Source: Actinomycetota bacterium (GTDB lineage: Bacteria > Actinomycetota > Acidimicrobiia > Actinomarinales > Actinomarinaceae). From it: 64,000 nt of DNA. Positions 8,427 to 17,856 of the stretch are shown here, piece after piece. The notes beneath the pieces are model-generated. The model searched no databases. It was not told where the DNA came from and saw nothing but the letters and a program-made list of their open reading frames with translations. Within the stretch, counting starts at the first letter, position 1; each line of letters starts with the position of its first letter. The position numbers and the translations under genes were made by a program. The stretch spans positions 40,486 to 104,485 of the forward strand of contig JAQCEB010000001.1 of assembly GCA_027729925.1 (NCBI GenBank), written 5' to 3'.

Positions 8427-11400
8427 TTTTTCGAATTGAAAATCAATTTTATAATTAAATATTTCATTTACTACTGCATCATTTTCGATATTTAGTTCAA
8501 CAGATAGAGTTTCATTATTAATATAATTTGAAAATTTTTTAATAGTTTCTTTTGCAAATACATCTTTAGTTTGAAAATTAAGTCTGATTCTATCAGAAAC
8601 ATTTAAATTCTTATTTTTTCTTTCTTTCTGAATAGCAGATACAATTTCCCTAGAAAGTCTTTCCATGAGCAAATCGTCATTTAGATCTGTATTGAGATAA
8701 ATACTAAAATCTTCAACTATTTCTAAAGATTTACTGTCCACTTTGTTTATCAATATAGTTTCTATATCACTTGTTTGAATTTCAATATTTTCTATAACAA
8801 CACTTGTCTTGGTAAGAATTGAATTTTTTAAATCATTAGAAGGTTGTAATAAAATTTTAGATATCTTATTAATTTCGGATCCTAATTTTGGACCTAAATT
8901 TTTATAATTCGGTTTAAATTTGTATTCAACCCAGTTATCTATATCATTATCAAACAAAATATTTTTAACATTTATTTCATTAGATATTAAGTTTCTAACT
9001 GTTTTAATTTTGTTTATAACTTCATCATTATTTGAGATAATAGTTAAAGATTCTAATGATTGCTTATTAGGGAGCTTAAGTTTAACCCTTAAATTCCGTA
9101 CACTTTTAATAATTTTTTTTGCGAATTCTATACTTTCTTCTAGTTCATTATTAATTAAATTTTCATCTACTTCAGGATAAGAACAAAAGTGAACGCTCTC
9201 ATTCTCACTCAAAGTTAAACCTTGATATATTTTCTCACTTGTAAAGGGAAGTACTGGGGCAATGCATTTAGAAAAATCTAATAAAACTTCATGTAGTGTT
9301 TTAAATGCATTTATTTTATCTATGTCGTTACCATCTTTTTCTTTCCAAAACCTTTTCCTGTTTGACCTTACATACCAATTCGTAAGTTCATCAACAAAGT
9401 TAAGTAATGGGGGGATTACTTCATATAAATAGTAATTTTCCATTTTTTCGTTTACAGTTTTTATTAAGGATTGCAGCGAAGATATAATCCATTGATCCAT
9501 TAAAGCTCTGTCTTCAACGGGGGATGCTTTTTTAAGTTCTTCGAAGGTAATTTTGTCTGCATTTGCATATGTAGAAAAGAATGAAAAACTATTCCACAAA
9601 GGTAAAATAATGTTTCTGGTAACCAACTTTACCCCTTCTTCAGAAAATTTTAAAGGTTCACCTCTAACTACTGGAGAGTCTATTAGATAAGCTCTTAAGC
9701 TATCTCCTCCGTATTTATTTAATAATTCTTCAGGGTCAGGGTAGTTTTTTAAGCTTTTACTCATTTTTCTACCATCTTCTGCAAGAATCATGCCCGTTGT
9801 TATACAATTTTTAAAAGCTACTGAATCAAATAAAGCAACCGCAAGAACTGTTAATGTATAAAACCACCCTCTTGTTTGGTCTAAACCTTCTGCTATAAAA
9901 TCAGCAGGAAATCCTTCAAAGAATGCATCACTATTTTCAAAAGGATAATGTTGTTGACCATACGGCATAGAACCTGATTCAAACCAACAATCAAGAACTT
10001 CAGAGGTTCTTCTGTAAGTTTTACCATCAATTATTATTTCAAGATCGTCTAAATAATGCCTATGCAAATCAGTTATTTTTGAGCCAGTTAAAACTTCTAG
10101 TTCTTTAACTGAACCTATACAAATTAAATCGTTTGGATCTTCTATGTTAATCCATATAGGTATACAGCTTCCCCAATATCTATTTCTGCTTATTGCCCAG
10201 TCTCTTGCATTAGAAAGCCAATTAGAAAATCTCTTTTCACCAATAAAACCAGGAACCCAATGTGTAGATTTATTTAATTCGACCATTCTTTCTTTAATTT
10301 TTTCTACATTTACGAACCAAGTTGGAATAGCTTTATAAATCAATGGAGTTCCTGTTCTCCAACAATAAGGATATGAGTGATATTCTGTTGTCTTAGAAAA
10401 TAATCGACCTCTTTGTTCCAATTGATTTATGATTAGCTTGTCTGCATCTTTAACATTAATACCTTCCAATTCTTCAAAAGTAGAATCAAACTTTCCACTT
10501 AAAGTAACAGGGTCTGCTATCACATCGATATTCGAGTTTTTTAAACAATAGAAATCACTTTCACCATATGCTGGGGCTTGAGAAACTAAACCAGAACCAG
10601 ATTCAGTATTTGTATCATCGCTATGGATAATTCTAAATGCTCCATCATCAAATAAATGTTCATATTCAGAATAGGCAGGAAAATATGAAGCACCTAAAAG
10701 ATCTTTACCTAAACAATTATCAACAAATTCAAGTTCATAGCTTTCTAGCTCTATTAATCTTTCATTTGCTATCCAGTAATAGTTATTTTCAATCTTAATT
10801 CTTGTATATTCTATATGTTTACCTACAGCTATAGCTAGATTTCCAGGTATGCACCATGGGGTTGTAGTCCATATTAGGAATTGATCATCTTTTTTAACTT
10901 TATTAAAGTCTTCTCTAGCTTTAAGTGTAAAAAATATAGAAGGGTCTTCAACCTCTCTATAGTCCATATTTGCTTCAAAATTGGAAAGTGGGGTAGAAGC
11001 TGCCCATGAATATGGCAAAACTTTGTAGTCTTTATAAATTAAACCTTTTGTCCAAAGTTCTTTGAATACCCACCACACACTTTCCATAAAGTCAATGTCC
11101 ATTGTTTTGTAATCATTTTCAAAATCAACCCATCTTCCAATTTTACGTGTGATCTTTTCCCAATTTTCTGTATTTGTTTGTACTTGGGTTCTGCAAGCTT
11201 CATTAAATTTGTCGATACCAAATTCATCAATCTGTTGAGGGTCTTCAAGGTTTAATTTTTTTTGGACTTCCATTTCAATTGGTAAACCGTGTACATCCCA
11301 ACCAAATCGCCTCTCAACATAATAACCTCGCATTGTCCAGTATCTAGGGACAATATCTTTTATTACACCAGCTAATAAATTACCGTAATGAGGACTTCCA

Positions 11401-11552
11401 GTTGGGAAAGGTGGACCATCATAAAATCTAAAAACTTTGTCATTTTTTCTATTATCCATAGAAATTTTAAAAGCATTAATTTTATCCCAGTATTCAGAAA
11501 TTTCAGTTTCTAACTTTGGTAAATCTACATTAGATGGAACACTTTTAAACAT
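8409..11552 (-). CDS. ileS: Isoleucyl-tRNA synthetase (eukaryote-like, type 2)
   Basis: Class I aminoacyl-tRNA synthetase charging tRNA-Ile, with an editing domain. 1047 residues, longer than the ~930 of type-1 bacterial IleRS. The HIGH equivalent is PHYGNLLAG near residue 57 and the KMSKS loop GRKMSKSLKNYPDP near 595. RFGWDVHGLPIEMEVQKKL matches the eukaryote-like (type 2) subgroup. Gln/Asn-rich tRNA-binding and C-terminal regions follow. Its start is preceded by a TATAAT 8 bases upstream, and it runs convergent to yggT. Confidence 0.96.
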   Translation of the reverse strand: MFKSVPSNVDLPKLETEISEYWDKINAFKISMDNRKNDKVFRFYDGPPFPTGSPHYGNLLAGVIKDIVPRYWTMRGYYVERRFGWDVHGLPIEMEVQKKLNLEDPQQIDEFGIDKFNEACRTQVQTNTENWEKITRKIGRWVDFENDYKTMDIDFMESVWWVFKELWTKGLIYKDYKVLPYSWAASTPLSNFEANMDYREVEDPSIFFTLKAREDFNKVKKDDQFLIWTTTPWCIPGNLAIAVGKHIEYTRIKIENNYYWIANERLIELESYELEFVDNCLGKDLLGASYFPAYSEYEHLFDDGAFRIIHSDDTNTESGSGLVSQAPAYGESDFYCLKNSNIDVIADPVTLSGKFDSTFEELEGINVKDADKLIINQLEQRGRLFSKTTEYHSYPYCWRTGTPLIYKAIPTWFVNVEKIKERMVELNKSTHWVPGFIGEKRFSNWLSNARDWAISRNRYWGSCIPIWINIEDPNDLICIGSVKELEVLTGSKITDLHRHYLDDLEIIIDGKTYRRTSEVLDCWFESGSMPYGQQHYPFENSDAFFEGFPADFIAEGLDQTRGWFYTLTVLAVALFDSVAFKNCITTGMILAEDGRKMSKSLKNYPDPEELLNKYGGDSLRAYLIDSPVVRGEPLKFSEEGVKLVTRNIILPLWNSFSFFSTYANADKITFEELKKASPVEDRALMDQWIISSLQSLIKTVNEKMENYYLYEVIPPLLNFVDELTNWYVRSNRKRFWKEKDGNDIDKINAFKTLHEVLLDFSKCIAPVLPFTSEKIYQGLTLSENESVHFCSYPEVDENLINNELEESIEFAKKIIKSVRNLRVKLKLPNKQSLESLTIISNNDEVINKIKTVRNLISNEINVKNILFDNDIDNWVEYKFKPNYKNLGPKLGSEINKISKILLQPSNDLKNSILTKTSVVIENIEIQTSDIETILINKVDSKSLEIVEDFSIYLNTDLNDDLLMERLSREIVSAIQKERKNKNLNVSDRIRLNFQTKDVFAKETIKKFSNYINNETLSVELNIENDAVVNEIFNYKIDFQFEKLTNNS

Positions 11553-11560
11553 ATGAAAAG

Positions 11561-11566
11561 ATTATA
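11561..11566 (-). promoter_or_regulatory. -10 box of ileS, short or no leader
   Basis: On the minus strand TATAAT stands 8 bases before the ileS ATG, with no purine-rich ribosome site between. Transcription from it would begin at or within two bases of the start codon. Confidence 0.5.
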
Positions 11567-11669
11567 AAAAGGTTTCGTTTCAACATTACTAAATTTTAAT
11601 AGTATTAAATTATGAAAATTATGTACTTTAATTAGAAAATGTGTAATATACAGTATTAAATAAAGAGCA

Positions 11670-12047
11670 ATGGTTAGAAAATTATCAACAAATACAGTTA
11701 ATAAATTTAAGAAAAAACTTCTTGAAGAAAAAGAACAATTGACAAAAACGCTTGAGCAGCATCAAATAGAACGTGAAAAAGTTAGACTTTCTGAAGCATC
11801 TGCAGAAAGAAGCCCGGATCCAAGCTCAGCAGATGGGGGATCTATGGCATTTGAACTTGAAAAAGAACTAACTTTAGATGAAAATACTAGACATTTATTA
11901 AATCAAGTTGATCATGCTCTTGTTCTGATACAAAAAAAGAAATATGGTAATTGCGAAAACTGCAATGAGTCAATTCCATTAGCTAGATTGGAAGCTTTAC
12001 CTTACTCTACGCATTGCAAGAGTTGCGCTGTCTTAATTGAATCTTAA
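11670..12047 (+). CDS. TraR/DksA-type C4 zinc-finger protein
   Basis: Putative regulator of the TraR/DksA superfamily. 125 residues: an N-terminal coiled-coil-like helix rich in K/E (residues ~8-45), DADGGSMAFELEKE-like segment, then a C4 finger YGNCENC...HCKSC at about 95-120. Actinobacterial members often lie upstream of lspA, as here. The acidic tip residues of E. coli DksA are not obviously conserved, so direct RNA polymerase control is an inference. The stop overlaps the TTG start of lspA by 11 bases. Confidence 0.82.
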   Translation: MVRKLSTNTVNKFKKKLLEEKEQLTKTLEQHQIEREKVRLSEASAERSPDPSSADGGSMAFELEKELTLDENTRHLLNQVDHALVLIQKKKYGNCENCNESIPLARLEALPYSTHCKSCAVLIES

Positions 12048-12495
12048 AAACCTTAATTCCAAAATTTTATTTATCACAACATTAGTAATTTTAGATATTG
12101 GTACAAAATTTTATATTAGAAAATTTAATGTTCAAGAAGTTGAATTAATTAATGGAATATTGACTATTGACTTAACTTATAATACAGGAATAGCATTTGG
12201 ATTTTTAAGTAACCATACTGAAGTTACTTATATTTTTTCTTTGTTTATTTTCATTTGGTTAATAAATCAATTTAGGAGCTCTACAAATACAAATCTAGAA
12301 CTATATGGGCTTTTATTAATTATTTCTGGAGCAATAGGTAACTTATCTGAGCGTGGTTGGAATTTGTTAACAAACAATAATGGAAAAGTAACAGATTTCA
12401 TAGAATTTTTGTTCATTCCAAGTTTTAATTTTGCTGATATGTACATAAGCTTAGGAATCGTAATTATTTTATTTCTGGAGTTGAAAAATAAATAA
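12037..12495 (+). CDS. lspA: Prolipoprotein signal peptidase (SPase II)
   Basis: Membrane aspartyl protease that removes signal peptides from diacylglyceryl-prolipoproteins. 152 residues with four hydrophobic segments. Family motifs are in order: LDIGTKF near residue 20, YNTGIAFGF near 48, GAIGNLSER near 100, then the two catalytic Asp regions VTDFIEF near 127 and FNFADMYI near 137. The TTG start overlaps the previous stop. The last codons overlap the probable start of the following pseudouridine synthase. Confidence 0.93.
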   Translation: MNLKNLNSKILFITTLVILDIGTKFYIRKFNVQEVELINGILTIDLTYNTGIAFGFLSNHTEVTYIFSLFIFIWLINQFRSSTNTNLELYGLLLIISGAIGNLSERGWNLLTNNNGKVTDFIEFLFIPSFNFADMYISLGIVIILFLELKNK

Positions 12496-13153
12496 CATCG
12501 AAATTGTATATCAAAATATTGATTTTGTAGTTTTAAATAAACCATTTGGTTTATTAACTCATCCTAAAAATTCTTCATCAGAATGGACTTTACAAGATTT
12601 TTTAATTGAGAATTTTGAACTAGAAGGATACGTTGAAAATGATCGAAAAGGAATAGTACATAGACTAGATAGAGTTACGAGTGGCTTAATTCTTTGCCCT
12701 TTAAACAATGACACACATTATGAATTTGAAAAAAAATTTAAAGAAAGAGAAATTTTTAAAAAATATAGAGCTGTTGTTGAGGGAGTAATTTTTCCAAAAA
12801 AAGCAGAACTTGAGTTACCTTTAAGGCACTCAATAAAAAATAGAAAAAAAAGAGAAGTGCATCATGAAGGTAGAAGAGCTATAACTGAGTATGAATTAAT
12901 TACTAATAATCAGCAATTTTCATTATTAGATATTAACTTAGTAACAGGTAGAAATCATCAAATTAGAGCACATTTTGAATATATTAAATATCCAATAGTA
13001 AATGACGAATTATATGGAGGAAAAAGAAATTCAAAAGTTCCTTCTTCTGCAATCTGTTTACAGGCATATAAGCTTACTTTTAATTATAAAAATGAAAATT
13101 ATAGTTTTGAAATTAATATCCCAGAATATTTTACTTCAATAATAAATATCTAA
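12488..13153 (+). CDS. RluA/RluD-family pseudouridine synthase, non-standard start codon
   Basis: Isomerises uridine to pseudouridine in rRNA or tRNA. The frame is open from 12485 and encodes the full catalytic domain: IVYQNIDFVVLNKPFGLLTHP, then GIVHRLDRVTSGL with the catalytic Asp, and GRNHQIRAHFEYIKYPIVND. No ATG, GTG or TTG occurs in frame until GTG 12857, which is after the catalytic Asp. ATA 12488 is the best candidate because GGAG (12477-12480) is 7 bases upstream; ATC 12497 and ATT 12503 are others. The S4 domain common in RluD is absent. The start overlaps the lspA stop, suggesting coupled translation. About 221 residues. Confidence 0.8.
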   Translation: MNNIEIVYQNIDFVVLNKPFGLLTHPKNSSSEWTLQDFLIENFELEGYVENDRKGIVHRLDRVTSGLILCPLNNDTHYEFEKKFKEREIFKKYRAVVEGVIFPKKAELELPLRHSIKNRKKREVHHEGRRAITEYELITNNQQFSLLDINLVTGRNHQIRAHFEYIKYPIVNDELYGGKRNSKVPSSAICLQAYKLTFNYKNENYSFEINIPEYFTSIINI

Positions 13154-13169
13154 TTTTCATAATTTTCTT

Positions 13170-13175
13170 TAATAT
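13170..13175 (+). promoter_or_regulatory. -10 box of dnaE, leaderless arrangement
   Basis: TAATAT lies exactly 6 bases before the dnaE ATG, with no Shine-Dalgarno sequence. Confidence 0.5.
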
Positions 13176-13181
13176 GTTTTT

Positions 13182-16100
13182 ATGAATAAATCTTTTGTAC
13201 ATTTACATGCGCATACTGAGTACTCAATGCTTGATGGCGCAGCAAAAATTAAAGATTATCTAAAAAAGGTTTCAGATTTAAATCAACCAGCTGCTGCTAT
13301 TACAGATCATGGTAATTTATACGGTGCATTAGAGTTTTATGAAGAAGCAATTAAACTTGGGATTAAGCCAATTATTGGGTATGAAGCTTACATAACCCCT
13401 ACTTCAAGGTTTGAACGTCCTGAGAGAGATAAAAACAAAAGATATCATTTAACACTTCTTGCCGAAAATAATCAAGGTTATCAAAATCTTTTAGAATTAG
13501 TTAGTAAAGCTTATTTAGAAGGTTACTATTACAAACCACGCATCGATTATGAATTATTAGAAGAATATTCAACCGGTTTGATTGCTTTATCAGGTTGTTT
13601 GGGTGGTGAGATTGCACAATTCTTAGCACCAGATGGCTCCAATGAAGAAGGTAATAACGAAGTAGTAAGAAGTTACGAAAAAGCATTGTTAGCTGCAAAA
13701 AAATATCAAAATATTTTTGGTAAAGAAAACTTTTTTATTGAATTACATAATCATGGAATTAACCAGCAAATTGAAATTCTGCCAGACTTAGTGAAAATAT
13801 CACAAGAAATTGATGCTCCTCTTGTAGCTACAAATGACTCTCATTATGTAGAACAATTAGATTCATCTGCTCACGATGCATTGCTATGTGTTCAAACTAA
13901 TGCAACATTGGATGATGAAAATAGATTTAAATTTGAAGGTTCTGGTTATTATGTAAAGTCTTCAGAGGAGATGAGACTACTCTTTCCTGAAGAGTTATAT
14001 CTAAATGCATGTGATAATACTCTAAAAATTGCAGAGCGAATCGAATATAATTTTGACTTTAATCAAACTTTCCTTCCTGATTTTCCAGTAAGTGAAGATC
14101 AAAATGTAGAAGAATTTTTGAAAAGAAAAGTTTTTAATGGTGCAAAAGATAAATATAAAAATTTAACTAAAGAAATTGAAAATAGAATAGATTATGAATT
14201 GGATGTAATTAACTCTATGGGTTACGCTTCTTATTTTTTAATTGTTGGAGACTTAATAGAGTTTGCTAAAAGTAATAAAATCCGCACAGGTGCTGGAAGA
14301 GGTTCAGCAGCGGGATCTATAGTTTCATACTGTCTAGGTATAACAGGAATCGATCCTTTGAAATACGGTTTAATTTTTGAAAGATTTTTAAATAAAGGTA
14401 GAAAATCTCTACCGGATATTGATATGGATTTTGATGAAAGATATAGAGCAGATGTTATTAATTATGCTATCGAAAAGTATGGTAAAGATAGAGTTGCACA
14501 CATTGTTACTTTTGCAACTATTAAAGCAAAACAAGCAATAAGAGATTCAGCGAGAGTATTGGGATTACCTTTTTCTAGCGGAGACAAAGTAGCTAAATTA
14601 ATGCCTCCGATGATATTAGGAAACACAGCAACTATTTCTGAGTGCTTAAAATTAGATGAGGACAATTCAAGCGGTTACAGTAAAGAATTTTATAATGCGT
14701 CTGAAGAGCTAAGAAAAGAATACAGTTCAGATGATGAGGTTAAAAAAATTGTTGATATTGCATTAGGACTTGAAGGTTTAAGAAGGCAAGATGGAATACA
14801 TGCTGCTGCGATAGTGATTTCACCTGAAAGTATAACTAATTATCTACCCATCCAAAGAAAAGGTGAGAGTTCAGAAATAGTTACTCAGTATGAAATGCAT
14901 ACAGTAGAAAAATTAGGCTTACTTAAAATGGATTTTCTAGGCTTAAGAAATTTATCAATTTTGGATAGAACCATCGAGTTAATCGGAGATCCAAATTTTG
15001 ATATCGACAATGTGCCTTTAAATGATCCAAAAACGTATAAATTGTTTTCAGAAGGAAGAATGATTGGAGTATTTCAATTAGAAAGCCGGGTAGCTCAATC
15101 TGTTTCGAAAAACTTAAATCCAACTAGATTTGAAGATATTGTTGCTTTGGTTGCTTTAATTAGACCTGGACCATTAGGTGCTGGTATGCACAATGAATTT
15201 GCAAATAGAGCGAACTCAAGGAAAGAAATTGAATATCTACACAAAGACTTGGAAGAAATATTATCAGAAACTTATGGAGTTATATTATATCAAGAACAAG
15301 TAATGCAAATAGCTGAAAAAATTGCTGGGTTAAATCTTCAGGAAGCTGACAATTTAAGAGTAGCAATGGGAAAGAAGATTCCTAAAGTTATGGAAGAACA
15401 AAGAATAAAATTTACAGAAGGTGCTATTAAAAAAGGATACTCTGAACAATTTTCGATAGAACTTTTTGACCAAATTGCATATTTTGCAGGATATGGTTTT
15501 AATAAGAGCCATTCAGTTCCGTATGCATTGCTGGCATATCAAACTGCTTATTTAAAAGCAAATTATCCAGCAGAATACTTAGCAGCATGTTTAACTGCTG
15601 TAAAAAGAGACAAAGATAGAACTGCAATTTTTTTATCCGAAGCTCGCGAAATTGGAGTTGCAGTTACAACTCCTGATATCAATGCAAGTTTTGAAGACTT
15701 TACTGTAAAGGAAAACAAAATTTTGTTTGGAATTTCTGCTATTAGAAATGTAGGTGATATTACTGCAAATAAAATTGTCAAAGAGAGAGATTCTAATGGG
15801 CCTTACACATCGGTTGAAAATTTTCTTTCAAGAATTGATTCAAGATCATTAAATAAAAGAGGGGTCGAGGCATTAATCCAAGGGGGAGGACTAGACAAAT
15901 TTGGACATACTAGATTTGGTTTATACGAATCTGCAATTGATTTAATTGAAAAGGCTAAAAAAAATAAATCTCATTTAGCAAGCGTTCAGTCATCACTTTT
16001 TGATATTGAAGATGGCACAAATGACTTATTAGAGATTAGTAAAAAAGAATGGCCTAAAAAAGAATTCCTTGAAAGAGAAAGAGAAATGCTAGGTTTTTTT

Positions 16101-16676
16101 GTAAGTGAAGATCCACTTGAGGGGTATGGAAAAATTCTTAGAGCTGAATCATCACATACAGTTTTAGAACTTCAAGATATTGATGATGAAGAAGAAATAT
16201 CAGTAACAATATCAGGCCTCGTTTCTAATGTTCAAAAAAGAGTTTCAAGAAGGGGAAATCCTTGGATTCAATTTGACTTACAAGATATAACGGGAGCACT
16301 TAGTGTTTTGCTTTTTAATAAATTAGTAGAAAAATATAATAATTTATTTGATGGTGAAATTTATTTGAAAATAACGGGAACATATTCAGGAGGAAGTGAA
16401 AATACAATAAGAGCTAGGGATATTGAATTATTAGAACCTTCTAAACTAATAGAAAGTATTGACACCTCTCCATTAAGAATTTCTGTCAAAGAAAATAAGC
16501 TTGAGAAAAACAATTTAATTCTTCTTAAAGAACTTTTAACAAAATACCCTGGCCAATCAATTGTTGAATTAGAAGTTGATAGCAATGGAGAAATTAAATT
16601 ATTAGAGCTCAAAGAAATTAGAGTAAGAAAAACAACTCAATTAAAAAATGAGATTGCAACCTTATTCTCAAACTAA
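13182..16676 (+). CDS. dnaE: DNA polymerase III alpha subunit DnaE
   Basis: Replicative DNA polymerase. 1164 residues, normal for DnaE. The N-terminal PHP domain starts HLHAHTEYSMLDGA at residue 6 and includes DHGNLYGALEF. The palm carries LPDIDMDFDERYR near residue 410 with two catalytic Asp, and KMDFLGLRNLSIL near 583 with the third. An OB domain is visible near 990-1070 (ISVTISGLVSNVQKRV...WIQFDLQDITG). It is the housekeeping DnaE1 type by length. No partner replication genes are adjacent. Confidence 0.96.
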   Translation: MNKSFVHLHAHTEYSMLDGAAKIKDYLKKVSDLNQPAAAITDHGNLYGALEFYEEAIKLGIKPIIGYEAYITPTSRFERPERDKNKRYHLTLLAENNQGYQNLLELVSKAYLEGYYYKPRIDYELLEEYSTGLIALSGCLGGEIAQFLAPDGSNEEGNNEVVRSYEKALLAAKKYQNIFGKENFFIELHNHGINQQIEILPDLVKISQEIDAPLVATNDSHYVEQLDSSAHDALLCVQTNATLDDENRFKFEGSGYYVKSSEEMRLLFPEELYLNACDNTLKIAERIEYNFDFNQTFLPDFPVSEDQNVEEFLKRKVFNGAKDKYKNLTKEIENRIDYELDVINSMGYASYFLIVGDLIEFAKSNKIRTGAGRGSAAGSIVSYCLGITGIDPLKYGLIFERFLNKGRKSLPDIDMDFDERYRADVINYAIEKYGKDRVAHIVTFATIKAKQAIRDSARVLGLPFSSGDKVAKLMPPMILGNTATISECLKLDEDNSSGYSKEFYNASEELRKEYSSDDEVKKIVDIALGLEGLRRQDGIHAAAIVISPESITNYLPIQRKGESSEIVTQYEMHTVEKLGLLKMDFLGLRNLSILDRTIELIGDPNFDIDNVPLNDPKTYKLFSEGRMIGVFQLESRVAQSVSKNLNPTRFEDIVALVALIRPGPLGAGMHNEFANRANSRKEIEYLHKDLEEILSETYGVILYQEQVMQIAEKIAGLNLQEADNLRVAMGKKIPKVMEEQRIKFTEGAIKKGYSEQFSIELFDQIAYFAGYGFNKSHSVPYALLAYQTAYLKANYPAEYLAACLTAVKRDKDRTAIFLSEAREIGVAVTTPDINASFEDFTVKENKILFGISAIRNVGDITANKIVKERDSNGPYTSVENFLSRIDSRSLNKRGVEALIQGGGLDKFGHTRFGLYESAIDLIEKAKKNKSHLASVQSSLFDIEDGTNDLLEISKKEWPKKEFLEREREMLGFFVSEDPLEGYGKILRAESSHTVLELQDIDDEEEISVTISGLVSNVQKRVSRRGNPWIQFDLQDITGALSVLLFNKLVEKYNNLFDGEIYLKITGTYSGGSENTIRARDIELLEPSKLIESIDTSPLRISVKENKLEKNNLILLKELLTKYPGQSIVELEVDSNGEIKLLELKEIRVRKTTQLKNEIATLFSN

Positions 16677-16689
16677 TTATTATTTAGTT

Positions 16690-16899
16690 ATGGCATTAAA
16701 TTTAGAAGAATTTATTTCAAGATTTAAAAAGAGAGCAGAAGCTGTTAAAAGTAGATCTATCCCCCCAATAGGAGGTGATGAAAGAACTGCTTTCATAAAA
16801 CAAGCTGAAATTGATTATCAAGATTTTATGATTATTTCAGATTCCGAAATAGAAGTAAATGATGAGTATTTAATTTTAAGATATAAGTTGGATAAATAA
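16690..16899 (+). CDS. Conserved hypothetical protein (69 aa)
   Basis: Small soluble acidic/basic protein, MALNLEEFISRFKKRAEAVK followed by a Pro-Gly loop and a predicted alpha/beta end. I do not recognise a domain. The ATG at 16690, 14 bases after dnaE, is preferred to an in-frame ATG at 16648 that would lie inside dnaE. Its stop abuts the convergent thyX stop with no gap. Confidence 0.6.
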   Translation: MALNLEEFISRFKKRAEAVKSRSIPPIGGDERTAFIKQAEIDYQDFMIISDSEIEVNDEYLILRYKLDK

Positions 16900-17559
16900 T
16901 TACAAGTTTTTATTCATTGGAAAAATTTTATTAATTACTTCAGCACAAGCATTAGCAATTTCCATATGTTCTTTTTGTGTGCCATTTGCAGATCTTAATT
17001 GAATATAGTGTATCCAGCTTCTTAAAGTTCCATTCATATACAACCTGCTAACAGTATTACCTTCTGGCAGCACAGATCGAGCTTGCTCTTTTGCTATTCC
17101 ATTTTCAATTGCCCAATTATAAGTTTCAATAGCTTTATCTATAAGATGTTGTTGTTTTGTTGCCCAAGATTCATTTATTTTTTGATCATCTGTTGGAATT
17201 GAGTTTTGTCTGTTTTTAAGATCTTGTAAACGCGCTTCTCTTATTACAAACTCTAAATCTTTTACAGGGTTTGCATACCTTTGACTAAATTCTTGAAAAC
17301 TGAACGATCTGTGTCTTAACATTTGTCTTGCTATGTCTCTGGTTGTTTCAATTTCAAGGCACGCACTAACCATTTCTAAAGGAGACCAATGAGAATTTTT
17401 AATTAAATACTCAATCAACTTTTCAGAAGTTTCTGTGTTTAATTGATTTGATGGGTTTGAAACTCTTGCACAAAATGCTACAAGTTCTTGTGCATTATCA
17501 ATACCAAAGTTTGAGATCTCTTCAGTTGGTTTAGAATAACTTATTAATTTAACTTTCAT
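16900..17559 (-). CDS. thyX: Flavin-dependent thymidylate synthase ThyX
   Basis: Makes dTMP from dUMP using FAD, NADPH and methylene-tetrahydrofolate. 219 residues. The ThyX signature RHRSFSFQEFSQRYA lies near residue 80 (RHR-x(7)-S-x-R), and SVLPEGN and RMYL-like RLYMNGTLRSWIHYI follow near 165. No folate-regenerating DHFR neighbour is needed with ThyX. Convergent with the 69-aa gene. Confidence 0.95.
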   Translation of the reverse strand: MKVKLISYSKPTEEISNFGIDNAQELVAFCARVSNPSNQLNTETSEKLIEYLIKNSHWSPLEMVSACLEIETTRDIARQMLRHRSFSFQEFSQRYANPVKDLEFVIREARLQDLKNRQNSIPTDDQKINESWATKQQHLIDKAIETYNWAIENGIAKEQARSVLPEGNTVSRLYMNGTLRSWIHYIQLRSANGTQKEHMEIANACAEVINKIFPMNKNL

Positions 17560-17566
17560 TTATGTA

Positions 17567-17572
17567 ACTATA
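17567..17572 (-). promoter_or_regulatory. -10 box of thyX
   Basis: TATAGT on the minus strand, 7 bases before the thyX ATG; no ribosome-binding site is visible, consistent with a leaderless transcript. Confidence 0.4.
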
Positions 17573-17589
17573 TTAAAATATTTAAAAAT

Positions 17590-17856
17590 ATGTTTTTACT
17601 TAGAATAATTGTTTTTTTAATAATCTCTGCCTTATTGTTAATACTTAGTTATCCATTATTAATTGTATTTGATATTTCCAGGGGTGGTAATGGATTTGGT
17701 ATTTGTGATGATCTAGTTTTATGTTCTATACCGATAACAGAAGGACCACGATTATTAGTTTTATTAATTTCTTTATTTTTTATTTTAGTTCTAATGTTAA
17801 GAGGTGTCATGAGGTTGATTAGTTCACTGAATAAGGAAAAATCTATTCTTTTATAA
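17590..17856 (+). CDS. Small membrane protein (88 aa), unknown
   Basis: Two strong hydrophobic segments (residues ~3-27 and ~53-73) flank a loop with two Cys (CDDLVLC) and a Pro. I recognise no family. It is divergent from thyX and overlaps the convergent EamA-family gene by 14 bases. The cytoplasmic tail is Lys/Arg-containing. Confidence 0.55.
   Translation: MFLLRIIVFLIISALLLILSYPLLIVFDISRGGNGFGICDDLVLCSIPITEGPRLLVLLISLFFILVLMLRGVMRLISSLNKEKSILL

Noticed and set aside
12037..13153. lspA and the pseudouridine synthase as one frameshifted gene
   Set aside because: Both encode complete, unrelated domains with a normal LspA end; a non-standard start is simpler, though slippage cannot be excluded.
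12857..13153. 98-residue protein starting at GTG 12857
   Set aside because: It would be only the second half of the RluA domain, lacking the catalytic Asp; the frame clearly continues upstream.
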